From Hyperoodon ampullatus (taxonomy: Eukaryota; Chordata; Mammalia; Artiodactyla; Ziphiidae): a stretch of DNA of 64,000 nucleotides. Shown here piece by piece: positions 23,018 to 34,080 of the stretch. The notes under the pieces were generated by a model. The model ran no database searches and was not told the origin of the DNA. It was given only the letters and a program-made list of their open reading frames with translations. Positions within the stretch are counted from its first letter, which is position 1. Each line of letters opens with the position of its first letter. The position numbers and the translations under genes were made by a program. The DNA lies in assembly GCA_949752795.1 (NCBI GenBank), contig OX457058.1:159653353-159717352 (forward strand), read 5' to 3'.

Positions 23018-23210
23018 AAAGTAATAATAACAAATATCTTATTGGGGACGATTATATGCTAAATATGGATCCAAGAGTTTTTCATGTCTTGCTAATTTAA
23101 TACTCATACCAACCACATGAACTGTGTTATTATTAGAATTCCAATTTTAAAACGAGATAATTAATAAGGTCAAGTGACTCCCAAGCTTTCACAGTTAGTA
23201 TGTGTTTCAA
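23018..23210 (-). mobile_element. MIR SINE fragment
   Basis: Complement of the MIR CORE and tail: AATTTAATACTCATACCAACC, then TTATTATTAGAATTCC, then GGTCAAGTGACTCCCAAG and CACAGTTAGTATG. Confidence 0.8.
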
Positions 23211-23710
23211 TAATCTATTGCTATCAGACAATCCAAACTGAGACTCAGTCGCTTAAAATTTAAAAAACAAGGTTTTTTATTTTGTTTTTCATGATTCTAG
23301 CATGACTGGGCTCAGCTGGAGTATTATTTTAGTTCGAGTAGGCTGGAGTGTTCCAGATGATCTGGCATATCTGATATGTTTGTGGGGATGGCTGGAAGGT
23401 TGGACCTGCCTCTCTATGGAGTCTATGGGTCGCTTCAAGACAAGTGGTTGATGTCCCTATGTGGTCTCTTGAGCAGGGTAACCAGATATTTTACGTGGCA
23501 CCTCAGGGCTCCCCAAAGCACAAAAACAGGAACGGCCATGTTTTCTTAAGGCTTACCTGCAACTGAAATAGCTTCACTTCTACTGTATTCTGTTGACCAA
23601 AGTGAGTTATAGGCCCAGTCCAGATTCGCTGTGCAAGGGGGCTATACAAGAATATGAATTTGGGGAAGAGATGTGCACAAAGGCCACCTTTGGAGAACTA
23701 GTTACCACAG
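23205..23710 (-). mobile_element. MLT1-type MaLR LTR
   Basis: The plus strand is the complement of an MLT1-like LTR: CGCTTAAAATTTAAAAAACAA, CATGATTCTAGCATGACTGG, TGCATTCTGTTGACC-like text (as CTGTATTCTGTTGACCAAAG), ending near AACTAGTTACCACA. The same family in the opposite orientation is at 52915-53395, and a fragment is at 37165-37345. Confidence 0.7.
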
Positions 23711-25139
23711 TAAGTTGTGTAGCTAGGGTTGACAGCTAGGTGCCCTGAGCCTGAGTTTATACATTTTAGCATAAATGCTATGGAAGTCAGGAATAGGGGA
23801 GGATGGGAGGATAAAGGAGAATGACAGGAAACAGGCCGTAGAGTCACACTCTGAGGACAGAGTTAAAGATCTCTCTGCCAAGCTAAGGGACATTTTTCCT
23901 TGTTGTTCACTTGTCCACTAACAATTCATGCTTACACTTGTTCTTCATAAATTGGAAGAGGGGAAAATTCTACAGCTTCTTGAAAATGGTCATCTTTCCC
24001 TCTTTAATTAAGAGTACTGCTTCTTCCTATAGTTCACTTTCATGGAGAAATGTGCTGGGTTAGAGGCAGGAAAGGTAAATCCTTCACTGACCAATTTATT
24101 CAGGAAACAGATTCTACATTTAATGTACCCTCAGTCTTCCATTCCCTCTTTCATTTTCTTCCCTTCATAATCTTTAGTTCTAAAAGTGGCAAAAATGTAT
24201 ACAATCATGTATTTTTACAAGTTAAGTGTGCATTCCCCTGCTGTTCATTGAAATGTCTATAGGTGCCACATTGAGGAACAGACAATTAAAGAATTTCACT
24301 GGGGGTAAAGACAGAATGACCGATGAACTATGGTGGGGTGGGAGGTCTTGAGAGAATCAACGATTGGTATGATCCCCATTCGAAGGAACAACAGTACAGA
24401 CAAGGAACAAGTACACAATTAAATTCAGCTGCCATAATGTTTAGAAAAGTATCTGATGATAATCAAGTTGGTGCAAGGCTCTACTAGAAATTTTCAGGGG
24501 TCTAAACATTTTCCATCTGAAAGTGCATTATTTTCAATTAGTGTCCCCTGCTGACTCAGTGATAACACCTGCAATTCTTCAAGATCAAATTCTAAATTAT
24601 CACAAATAAAGAAGTAACAATTTCTCCATTAATAAACAACACTAATCCAAAGCATTTTTCATGAATTGAATGCCATTGTCTTATTTCATTTAGATGTAGT
24701 AAAATTTTCATTACTTAACAGGGTGTGTGATTATTTACCATTTTCTCCTTCCTAGAGCAAAGTAGTTCAGAAGTTCCTCTAAATATTATATTCAAAAGGG
24801 AGCAGACCAGTTTATGTTCAGGTAAAAGAGAAAATTCCAAACTGGAAAGAAGTATTTTTGTGAGGCCAAATCAAAGATATATATAGGAAATAAATTGAAT
24901 TAATTTGGAAAAAATGGCTGCACACCATCTTTGTGAGTTTCCTGTTAATGAACAGAAAATTTGGAAAAGTTACTGTATAACTGCTTGTCAAGGAGGTCAC
25001 TCTATACTTGTTAATTCTATCAGTCTTTAACAATTAATTCTATATATTAATTTCTCTTATACTATCAACTAAAAGATTTATGTGTATCAGAGGGAAATTT
25101 CTAAATGGTCCTTTTTTTTCATTAGAAAAGGTATAAAAA
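23711..25139. other. Unassigned unique DNA
   Basis: No repeat or gene is recognised over 1.4 kb. The short frames (24050-24262 plus, 24818-25033 minus) are not supported. Confidence 0.55.
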
Positions 25140-25215
25140 TTGAAATAGACTAAATATTTAAATCCCCCCCAAATACATATGTTGAAAGCCTTTACCCAAA
25201 GTATATGTTCCTGTT
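25140..25215 (+). mobile_element. Possible MaLR LTR 5' end fragment
   Basis: CCCCCCAAATACATATGTTG followed by AAAGCCTTTACCC resembles the opening of MST/MLT LTRs. Only about 75 bases match; the rest is lost. Confidence 0.4.
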
Positions 25216-25559
25216 TCTACAAAACCTAGAACTACACCTGAGTATCAGATATCTGTTGTCTTCATATTATTAAAAAAAAAATAAAACCAATAGGTCTTTT
25301 CAAGCCTGCAAAAGAATTCACAATAAGTTACATGTGAGATTTATGAGGATTTACTTGTTTGAGCTAAATCACATTTGATTTGAAACTTAGGCCTAAATAA
25401 GTTTTGTTTTGGTTTAATGTCTTGGTTAGCAATAATAGTATGGACTAATACTATAATTTGGGGCAACATAAATTTTGTATATTTAAGAATTCCCTAAAAA
25501 TTATAGAAATGAACTCTTGAACTCTCCATTTCTAAATTTTTGTTTTTGTGACTTTAATA

Positions 25560-25863
25560 TTCATACACCGAGTTTATCTAATGTAGTTGGACACAGTAGC
25601 CCTCCCATACAAGTTTTCCTTCAGGGACCACTTTTGTCTTTTTAAAAAATATTCTTCTAAAACTGTTGTAGAAATATTTTATCCTCTATAATTTTCTATG
25701 CATATTTGTTCCTTTTATATAATTTTTACACACATGCATTCCTTTTTACTCTTATTCTTTAAACTAATGATAGCATGCCCTAAACTGTGCAGCTTGAATT
25801 TTAGTTCATATAAACAGCATAATACTCAATGGCTATATAATAGTCCATGGATGGTTTTACCAT

Positions 25864-25895
<32 letters not shown>

Positions 25896-27095
25896 GCGGT
25901 ATGCGGGCCTCTCACTGTTGTGGCCTCTCCCATTGCGGAGCACAGGCTCCGGACGTGCAGGCCCAGCGGCCATGGCTCACGGGCCCAGCCGCTCCGCGGC
26001 ACGTGGGATCCTCCCAGACCGGGGCACGAACCCGCGTCCCCTGCATCGGCAGGCGGACTCTCAACCACTGCGCCACCAGGGAAGCCCTACCATAGACTTT
26101 TAACATTTTCCTTCATTCACTACAGCCTAAATGTCTAGCAGCTTTTGTTATAACACCCAGTGACCGAGTGGGAATCATTACACATGCCATTTCTCATTAT
26201 GAAATGATTACCACAATAAATTTAGTGAACATCGATCATTTCACATAGATATGAAAGAAAAGAAAAAGAAAAAAATTTTCTTTGTGATGAAAATTCTTAG
26301 GATTTACTCTCAAGAATTATGAGCATCTTATTTATTTTCTATTTCTTCTTTGGTAATGATTGATCTCTTTAGAATTTTTACCTCCCATAGGGTAAATTTT
26401 GGTAATTTCTATTTCCTTGAAAATCATATATTTCATCCAGATTTATATAAAGCTGAGAAAATTGTCTCTGGTGGTGTTTTAATTTCCCCTGTATCTTTGG
26501 TAATTCAACATTATAATTTATTGTTTTGCACATTGGTTTTCTTTCCTTTTTTCCCTTTATTATTTACTTAGGATTCATTTGTTCCTTCCTCTCAATGAAC
26601 CAGATCTTGGATATTTGTTAGTTTTAAAGATTTTTGTTTGTTCATTTTCTATCCTGTTTTATTTTGTTTTTATTTGTATTTATTTCTCTTTGGTTCCTTT
26701 CTTTCATTTTTTTATTGTTTTGTTAATCTTGAAGTCTGATATTTACATTCTTTCAAGTTTATTAATACATACATTAAAGACTGAATTTTCCTTTTGTCCT
26801 TGTTTATTCTTCCCATATGTTCTGATTGATAATGTCTTAATTATTACCTTTTTATTCATGTTAGGCAATTATGGTTTTCATTTATATTTGAACCCATTGA
26901 TACTGATGCTTTAGATTACTTATTATTTTTTAATTACAGGTGATAACATTTTAGATTTTTTCTTTTTATTTTGTTTCCAGTTCTGTTAATAATTTCTAAC
27001 TTTATTGCATTGTGAATGGAGAATACTGGCCATGAGATAACTCTATTTTTGAAATTTATTAAATATTCATTTCTAATTGTAGTACTATCCTTTTC
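25560..27095 (-). mobile_element. L1M LINE fragments interrupted by a CHR SINE
   Basis: 26180-27095 is the complement of L1 ORF2 between the endonuclease and reverse-transcriptase regions (for example TTTAATTTCCCCTGTATCTTTGG, and the stretch up to TTTATTGCATTGTGAATGGAG). 25560-25857 (GGCTATATAATAGTCCATGG and neighbours) resembles L1 3'-region complement and may be a separate fragment. The CHR SINE at 25872 inserted into this material. Frames such as 26579-26914 are T-rich artefacts. Confidence 0.6.
25872..26087 (-). mobile_element. CHR SINE, full length, long A tail
   Basis: Complete antisense copy. The perfect 14-bp duplication TACCATAGACTTTT lies at 25858-25871 and 26088-26101. The complementary tail is an uninterrupted run of about 28 T (25868-25895, partly shared with the duplication). 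The body has intact A and B boxes in complement. The long pure tail and perfect duplication point to the youngest insertion in the window. Five short frames overlapping it are artefacts. Confidence 0.98.
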
Positions 27096-28900
27096 AAGAA
27101 AAGGATACCCTTTTTATCCTTTCAAAGAAAAACATTAAATTAAGCATGTCAATATAAAATAAAGATCTGACCGCCTAAAGCAGAGAAGATCTCTGAAACA
27201 TCACTCAGGAAGGCATTCTTGAAGAAATTCTCATCAAGTACTTCTGTCAAACCAGCTTCAGCTAATCGTGCACAAGGAGAAAGTGAAAATGGCTGGACTC
27301 TCACTAAGCAGTTGTTATAACGTGTCATTTAAAAACACTAAATTTACAACCACCCAAAGACCTTCTTGGAAGTGAATGTCTTCATCTATCTAGAGATGTG
27401 TCTTGACTTTGATTTCCAGACTTTTTTCTCCCCACTGTAAAAGGCACACTTCACTTGTTAAGCATGACACTGTAGGATAGAGCTTGATTTCTCAAGATCC
27501 GCAAACATCTAGTGTCCCCTTGTCATTTTGTCCACTGTACCTCATTTCTTTTCTTAGTTTGAAGAGAAAGAAATAGATAAACAAGGAGCATGAGATGATA
27601 ACTAAAGGTATGATGCTTTTTTTCTATCATCAGCCTGGCTGTAACGGTCTAAGATAACGTTTTCATAACATATTTAATCTTAACTAAAACCTTGGCATTG
27701 TGCTTTCCTGCATCTCTATTCCACAACATAATGCAGTTCCCAAACCAAGGGTGACAATAAGAAATGTGGAAAAGGGTTCAAGGCAAACTTGACACACTGT
27801 CCTTTATATGTGTTGTTTAAAATTGCACACACACACACAAACACTCTGTACAAATTTTCACTTGGAATCACTCCCAGAGCACACCGGAACTATCATGGTT
27901 ACAAGTAATCCTAGAAAGAGCTGGGAAAATAGGGTTGGATCTTACTTCCTAAGAAGGACCTGAGCACTAATGTTGATACTGAGAAATAAGGTTGAATTCT
28001 TCCAGGTCTGGTTTGATGACATTCTCTTTAGTTGGCATTCTTTTCATCTTTATGTTAAATTGGAGCAACCGTGCATGGCTAAAATTCATTTTAATGAAGA
28101 GAAAAAAAACATCAGTGATAATCTGGAAAGAAATTCAAAGACTGAGACTGTTTGTTTTCCCAAATTTAAGACTAGTTTATATCCAAGTATATTCTTCTTC
28201 AACTTTACTTCCTGGTAAAATGAATCCATTTCCCTGACCCCTTGCATGCACTGATCCATCCCTTACTCCCTGGGGGAACTGACTCTATTTTGAGACCTTA
28301 AAACCAAAGACAATTCAAAATCCACTATCTTCTTCTGACCCAAACAGAAAGTTCCCATGACTTATGTAAATACAATAAACATTTTCTGGGAAAAGTTTCA
28401 TCCCAGTGTTTTAAATTTTCTCATGTAAGATTTTACTAGTCTCATCATTCACATATTGCAATGAAGCAAGATGATTTCTCTAGGAAATTTGTTCCCAGTG
28501 AGAATGCAATTATTAAATACCATCATCACTGATAAGTAAACTTTATTACCACAGTTTCAACCTTGTCAGATCTGGCTCCCCAGAGGGGCAACTGTATGTG
28601 AGAGGCTTTAGAAAACAGTGTAATGAAGAGTACAGTGTTAAAACTAATGGAACACCTGACCAGGGACAGTGCCTGAGAGCCCAAAGACTGTGCTAAAACC
28701 CTCTTCGGATAGGGTTGCAGCATGACTCTGCTCTGTTTTTGCTGCCTTTAACCCATGTTCAAGAAAGGAAATCCTTTCCCAATAAGGAATAAGGATGCTA
28801 GGAATCAAAGTTAAAGCAGGTTGGAAGGAAGGTGACAAAGGAGTGTTCATTAAGAGAGAATGAATGATAGTCACTATTTAAAAGCATCATCTCAGTGCTG
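27096..28900. other. Unassigned unique DNA with a short (CA)n
   Basis: A (CA)n run lies at 27825-27839. No interspersed repeat is recognised. The two overlapping plus frames at 27970-28237 and the minus frames at 28526-28874 have no family resemblance. Confidence 0.55.
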
Positions 28901-31273
28901 GAAACTTTTTCTCTTATAGTGGGGACTAATAGATAATAGGTGATTTACCAGAAATCCATTTAACTAATAACTATAGAAAGCATATTCAAAACCAGGCCAC
29001 CCTGCTTCAAGATGCATGCAAAAACTTTTTTCTGTCTTCACTGTGCTGTCTTTTATTGGCGAGAGGAAAAGCATATATATGTGAAGGAGATAAATGAGCA
29101 AAAATTTGTTTACTCAATGTTGGCAAATATTTGGCTGCAGTTAATTTTAACTCAGCTGCTTAAAGTGCACAGTAATTAACCTGCTTGCCTTGAGAATAAT
29201 CTTAAATGAGGATGCCTGGACTAAGATTGCTATGATGCACAGAGGTAGTCAAACATGTGTAACTGGTAAGGATGACACTAGGTGAACAGGGAAAAGCAAA
29301 GTGCAATTTTGCATGTTGAGGACTTAAGAAAAAAACCTCACCAACATCACGGTCAATGGAAAGTTAATCCATCCTGATATAGCCTTGGGTGCAACTTCGC
29401 CTTTGAATGCAACTTCTGCCTTTGGATGCATAGGACCTCACATGATCATGCTCAGTTAGAAACACAGTAATCATATATTTACGATTCTATGGATGCTGAA
29501 TTTAAAAGACCTTATTTAATAAATAAATAAATAAATAAGGCCTTATTTCCTTTTGGATATTGTGCTTAGCCTACATTGTTTTCCTTTATCTGATTTGAAC
29601 TCTCTAGATACCTGTTTTCTTAATTTTTACAAAATATGAGAAATTTTTGACTCCAAATGTCACCGAGACCCAGATTTTGGTACCAATTCTGGAGAAAGCA
29701 ACAACAAGCCAAGAATGAGAAAGTTTCGGCAAATGGCCATGAACTTCATGACCATAAAATTCAACTTTTCTACTATCAGTCTGATTAGTTAAAATGGAAA
29801 TAAAGATAGGGAAATATAAATAGCTTCTTGAAGGTAGGGAAAATTCCAAAATAATAATAGTGGAAGGAAGAGACAGGCCAAAAAGCAAAGAGTGAAAAAG
29901 TAAAAAAAAAAAAAAAAAAATTATGATTCACCATATGATGATTTAAACATTTTGAGGAACTGAAATAGGGTTGACTTCTAAACCACTACTCATTTTTTGT
30001 TTTCATTAACCAATCTGACATTCCATATAAAAATAAAACATTTTAACTGATTGATTTATGTTTTTAATGCTAAAACTTCAGGTCATCTCCTCAAAGTTAA
30101 TTTTAAAAAGAAGACTGAGTAGGAGAGAAGGATGGAGAAAGAAGGGGACAGCACTTCAGAAGAAAATGCAAAGTTTTACTCTATAATATGAACTCCAAAT
30201 TTCAAATAAATAGTCACAGTGAGTTTAAAATAGGGACCCATGAGGATGGCTTCACATCTAGGTTGGGGACACACTTTTCTCTGTCCTTCCTTTCTTTTGA
30301 GCTTTAATAGTCTCCCAGATTTGAAGCAATTCTTAAACACACACACACAAAAGTAATCCTCCATTGTTTTTCAAGTAATCTTGATTCACACATTATCTAT
30401 TCAATATAATATAGGTTACTAGGCAAGTCTTTCAGCCGTGAACTGTGCAGTAGCCAGGGAAGGAAGATTTAATACTAGAGAGAAAGCTGCCCAAAGAGGA
30501 AGGCTTAATGCCAAGAGGGGGAGGAGAAGACCCCTCACCTCTGAATATGGTAGGTTTTTTAGATACTGGGCCCTGGAGACATCTTCTTTATCCTCCAGGA
30601 TTTCCTTCCATCTTAGTCTGTTTCTGAGTCTTGCTTCCCATCCTCTGCTGCCATTACCACTCTCTGGAGGCAGTGGGGCCTGCTATCTGTTTCTAGGAAG
30701 ACTGAGGTTTCACATTTGATGGTGATCCTTTTGCAAAGCTAATGTTTGCTTCTGTATCTCTTTGCAGAGAATTTCTTTTGAAATTCCCTAGGACAAACTT
30801 TTTGTTGATAGTTCCCAGTATTTGAAAACTTGTTATGTACCAATGAGATCACAATTTGGCTCTGTTCTCTAGAGACTAATTAACCTTTAAGGAGGCTTCT
30901 CTTCTTGATAGTATGGCACATAGTTTCCATTAATGTACTGGAGTTAAGGGATCATCAAGAGATAATAGACCCCACGGTGAGAGCAACTGAACGTAATTTA
31001 CAACGTGTCAAAACAAAGGCTCCTAAAGAGTTGACCTGGTGAGGCTCTACAGAAATTTTTGTCAATGGCAGCAGGAAGAGGTAGCGAAGCTGCTCTGATA
31101 TGCATTCTACAAACTCCATCTGGATTAGCGAAGGGCAGCTCTTCCTGTAGACAAGCAGATATTTCATGAAGTTAATGAAGTTTGAGTTTTGGGATCCTCA
31201 TTTGTATGAATCATTCCTGGGCTATATAAAAAAATTTAATTTGAAATTTTGCATTATTTATAAAGTGGGTCTC
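28901..31273. other. Unassigned unique DNA with simple repeats
   Basis: Contains (AATA)n at 29517-29538, an A18 run at about 29903-29921 and (CA)n at 30336-30349. 29385-29425 has two near-copies of TGCAACTTCGCCTTTGAA. 30430-30720 has higher GC content, with a 93-codon frame (30438-30719) and a donor-like ATG|GTAGGT at 30549, but no convincing acceptor. No gene is called. Confidence 0.5.
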
Positions 31274-31640
31274 TGCTAAGATCTGACTGTTTGGGTCCTC
31301 CCCAAAATTCATAGGCTGATATCCTAACCGTCAAAAATAATGTTATCAGGAGGTGGGATCTTTGGGAGATGCATAAATCATGAGCATAGAACCCTCATAA
31401 ATGGGATTAGTGCCCTTATAAAAGAGGTTCCAGAGAGATTCCTAGACTCTTTCACCATGTGAGGACACAGAGAGAGGGTATTGACTATGAACCAGGAATC
31501 AACCCTTTACCAGAGGCAACAATGCTGGCACCTTGATCTTAGACTTCCCAGACTCCAGAACCATGGGACATAAATTTCTCTTGTTCTTAAGTTACCCAGT
31601 CTGTGACATTTTATTATAGCAACCCAAAGAGACTAAGAAG
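31274..31640 (+). mobile_element. MaLR-type LTR (MST/MLT1-like)
   Basis: Sense LTR. CCCCAAAATTCATAGGCTGA is near the start, then GGGATTAGTGCCCTTATAAA, CATGTGAGGACACAGAG, CACCTTGATCTTAGACTTCC and GACATAAATTTCTCTTGTTC (polyadenylation region). The order matches MaLR LTRs throughout. Solo, with no internal region. Confidence 0.87.
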
Positions 31641-31667
31641 GTCTCCAAAGTTGTATAAGTTGCAAGT

Positions 31668-31872
31668 AGGGTTAACAGGTTTAGCAAAAACAACAATAAA
31701 ATAACCAATCAGGCAAAAAAAAAAAAAAAAATTCCAGGATGCTCAGTTAAATTTAAATTGTAGACAATGAGTATTTTTATACTATAAGTATATCCCATTA
31801 AATATTTATCATGCATTATTTAGGGATATTCTTATGCTAAAACATTATCCATTGTTTATCTGACAATATTCA
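31668..31872. mobile_element. Palindromic MITE-like ancient repeat, copy 2
   Basis: Shares with copy 1 (15536-15722) the phrases TATAAGTATATCCCATTAAA-like core, CAGTTAAATTTAAATTG and ATTATCCATTGTTTATCTGACA. An A17 run has expanded near the left end (31715-31731). More diverged than copy 1. Confidence 0.6.
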
Positions 31873-31965
31873 AGGCCCTGGGGAATCTGTAGTGAACAAA
31901 ACAAACAAATCCTCTTTTCCAATGGAATTTATAGATTCTAAGGCAATAAGTAAGACAAAATGTAT
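31873..31965 (-). mobile_element. L2 LINE 3' fragment
   Basis: GGCCCTGGGGAATCTGTAGTG followed by AACAAAACAAACAAATCC is the complement of the L2 3' end. Confidence 0.65.
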
Positions 31966-32399
31966 AGTGTGTCTGATGTTGATTTTATTTTTGTTGACAT
32001 GTAAATAAGTGTTTCCCTATAGGTATAAAATAGAAGGAGGAGAGGAATAGTTTTGGGAGAAATATGGAGGCAATATGAAAAGCAGAATTTTTCTTTAATT
32101 ATGACCTTTATTATTTAAAAAAGTTTTTGATCTACCAAAAAATTGAGAAGATAATACAGAGGATTTGCATATACCTCATACCTGTTTTCCCATTTTATAT
32201 ACATATCCTTAGATATTCCTAAATGTAAGCTTATGCACCTATATTAAGCTAAACTTCATACTGTTGTCTCCATGTCTAATTTGTTATTGCATAGAAGATG
32301 TTAGCCTCCTTCTTTTACTTATCTGTGAATTCCTATTCCAACAGTGAGAAATCTATCTCCCACCATCTGCCATTCACTTACCTAATTTTTTCAATTCAG

Positions 32400-32438
32400 T
32401 ATATATATCTATATCTACATCATCTATAGATATATATA
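32400..32438. repeat. AT-rich inverted repeat (hairpin)
   Basis: Perfect 14-bp arms TATATATATCTATA (32400-32413) and TATAGATATATATA (32425-32438) with an 11-base spacer. Cruciform-prone but low complexity, inside the L1 fragment. Confidence 0.85.
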
Positions 32439-32711
32439 GTAGTTTTAGAATTATTAATTGGTGCCCCCTTCCCTGGGTTTATAACTTTATCAATTAGAGT
32501 ACAGTACAATTAGATTATGTGCAGTTCCTTTTGCCTTTAGTCTTAGAGACATCACCCATTTATAAAGTTACTTAGGTCAGCACTTTTTCCCACTCTGCCT
32601 TCAGTGAGGTTGTCTCATACATTTGAAATACAGTTAGATTCTCTTATCATGTCCGCATATCTTCCTGGGATCCCCTGACCTCCTCAATGATTGTTGTTTT
32701 TGAATTTTATT

Positions 32712-32781
32712 TTATTTATTTTTTTATACAGCAGGTTCTTATTAGTTATCCATTTTATACATATTAGTGTATATATGTCAA
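32712..32781 (-). mobile_element. Younger artiodactyl/cetacean L1 3' end fragment
   Basis: After a T-rich run, TATACAGCAGGTTCTTATTAG and CATATTAGTGTATATATGTC match, from memory, the antisense 3' end of recently active cetartiodactyl L1s. It breaks the older L1M text on either side, so it looks like a short 5'-truncated insertion. No clear target-site duplication was found. Confidence 0.6.
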
Positions 32782-33490
32782 TAAATTTTCATATATTAAC
32801 AGTTTACTCTTTGTGTTGTAAAGTTCTATGAGTTTTGACAAATTCATAATGTCATGTATCCACCATCCTGGTATCATACAGAATAATTTTACTGCCCCTG
32901 TGCTTCACCTATTCATGCCTATCCCTCCCCGCTAGCCCCTGGCAACCACAAATCATTTTACTGTCTCAATAGTTTTGCCTGTCTGGAATGTCAAGTAATT
33001 GAAATCATACAGTATATAGCTTTTTAAATTCACTTAGAAATATGCATTTAAGTTTCTTCCATGCCTAATTTTGGCTTGATAGTTCATTTCTCTTCAACAC
33101 CTAATACTGTTCCATTGAATGGATATACCACAGTTTATCCATTCATTGACTGAAGGATATCTTGTTTCCAGTTTTCTGTGATCATAAATAAAGCTGCTGA
33201 AAACATTCACAAGCAGATTTTTGTGTATCAGCTGAATTGAGTATATAACCAGGAGCACAACTGCTGGATCATATGCTAAGACTATGTTTAGGTTTGTAAA
33301 AATCTAGCAAAATGTCTTCCAAAAGGGGTGTATTATTTTGAATTCCTACCAGCAATGAATGAGAGTTCCTATTGCCCTACATCCTCTTCATTTCTTTTAA
33401 ATTTTAGCTATTTTAATAGGTATACCATGGCAGCTCATTGTTGCTTTAATTTGTAATCCTTTTATGACAAATGATATTGTGCATTTTTAA

Positions 33491-33840
33491 AGATGCTTAG
33501 GAAAGCATAGTTTTAATACATATTTTGCTGAGGAGATTTGTGAAAATAGAGGGAAACCAAAGAACAATAAACTCCAGCCTCCAGAATTTCCCTCTAACAT
33601 CTGTGAAGGTGGAGAGGTGACAGATAAATCAACTCAAGAAAAAATTTTGCACATTTCAACCTGTGCTGAGGCCAAGTCCTCACAGATGGAGAAAAGGGAA
33701 ATTTAATTCTATTTGTATAGGTATGGATGATTACCCAAAGTTAAGAATGGTTATCCAAAGTTTTATTTGAGTGCTTAAGAAAGACTTTCTTTTAAAAGAG
33801 GACTCCAGTGTATTAGTCCTTAGGCTGGGGTTACCCTCAA
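33491..33840. other. Unassigned DNA
   Basis: Nothing recognised between the L1 fragment and the MIR. Confidence 0.5.
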
Positions 33841-34080
33841 AACAACATTAGTATCTATGGAACACTTACTATGTGCCAAGTGCTATGTACTGATACAAGT
33901 AAAATGCTGAGAGACCCTGGAAAGTAGGCCCTATGATTATCTCCATTTCTTTTGACAAAAGCTAAGTAACAGAACAGCTAAGTATCTCATCTAAAGTACA
34001 TAACAATGTGCAGAAAAGCCTGGATATGAAATCTAGCAATTTTGACTGCAGAATCTCATTTCTTAATCACTTCAGCATAC
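33841..34080 (-). mobile_element. MIR SINE fragment
   Basis: Near-full-length complement of MIR: GGAACACTTACTATGTGCCAAG, CCTATGATTATCTCCATTTC, AGCTAAGTAACAGAACAGC, then the tRNA-like end in complement (GATATGAAATCTAGCA and TTAATCACTTCAGCATAC). Confidence 0.85.

Larger units (their letters stand above)
32110..33490 (-). mobile_element. L1M LINE 3' region, antisense
   Basis: The plus strand is the complement of the 3' part of an old L1: GCTAGCCCCTGGCAACCAC (32932-32950), CTGTTCCATTGAATGGATATACC, ATCATAAATAAAGCTGCTG, CTGCTGGATCATATGCTAAG, CTACCAGCAATGAATGAGAG. No long frame survives. A short piece of a younger L1 lies within it at 32712-32781. Confidence 0.82.

Noticed and set aside
26579..26914. 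111-codon hydrophobic frame resembling a membrane protein
   Set aside because: It lies in the T-rich complement of L1 ORF2, where stops are rare and hydrophobic residues are over-represented.
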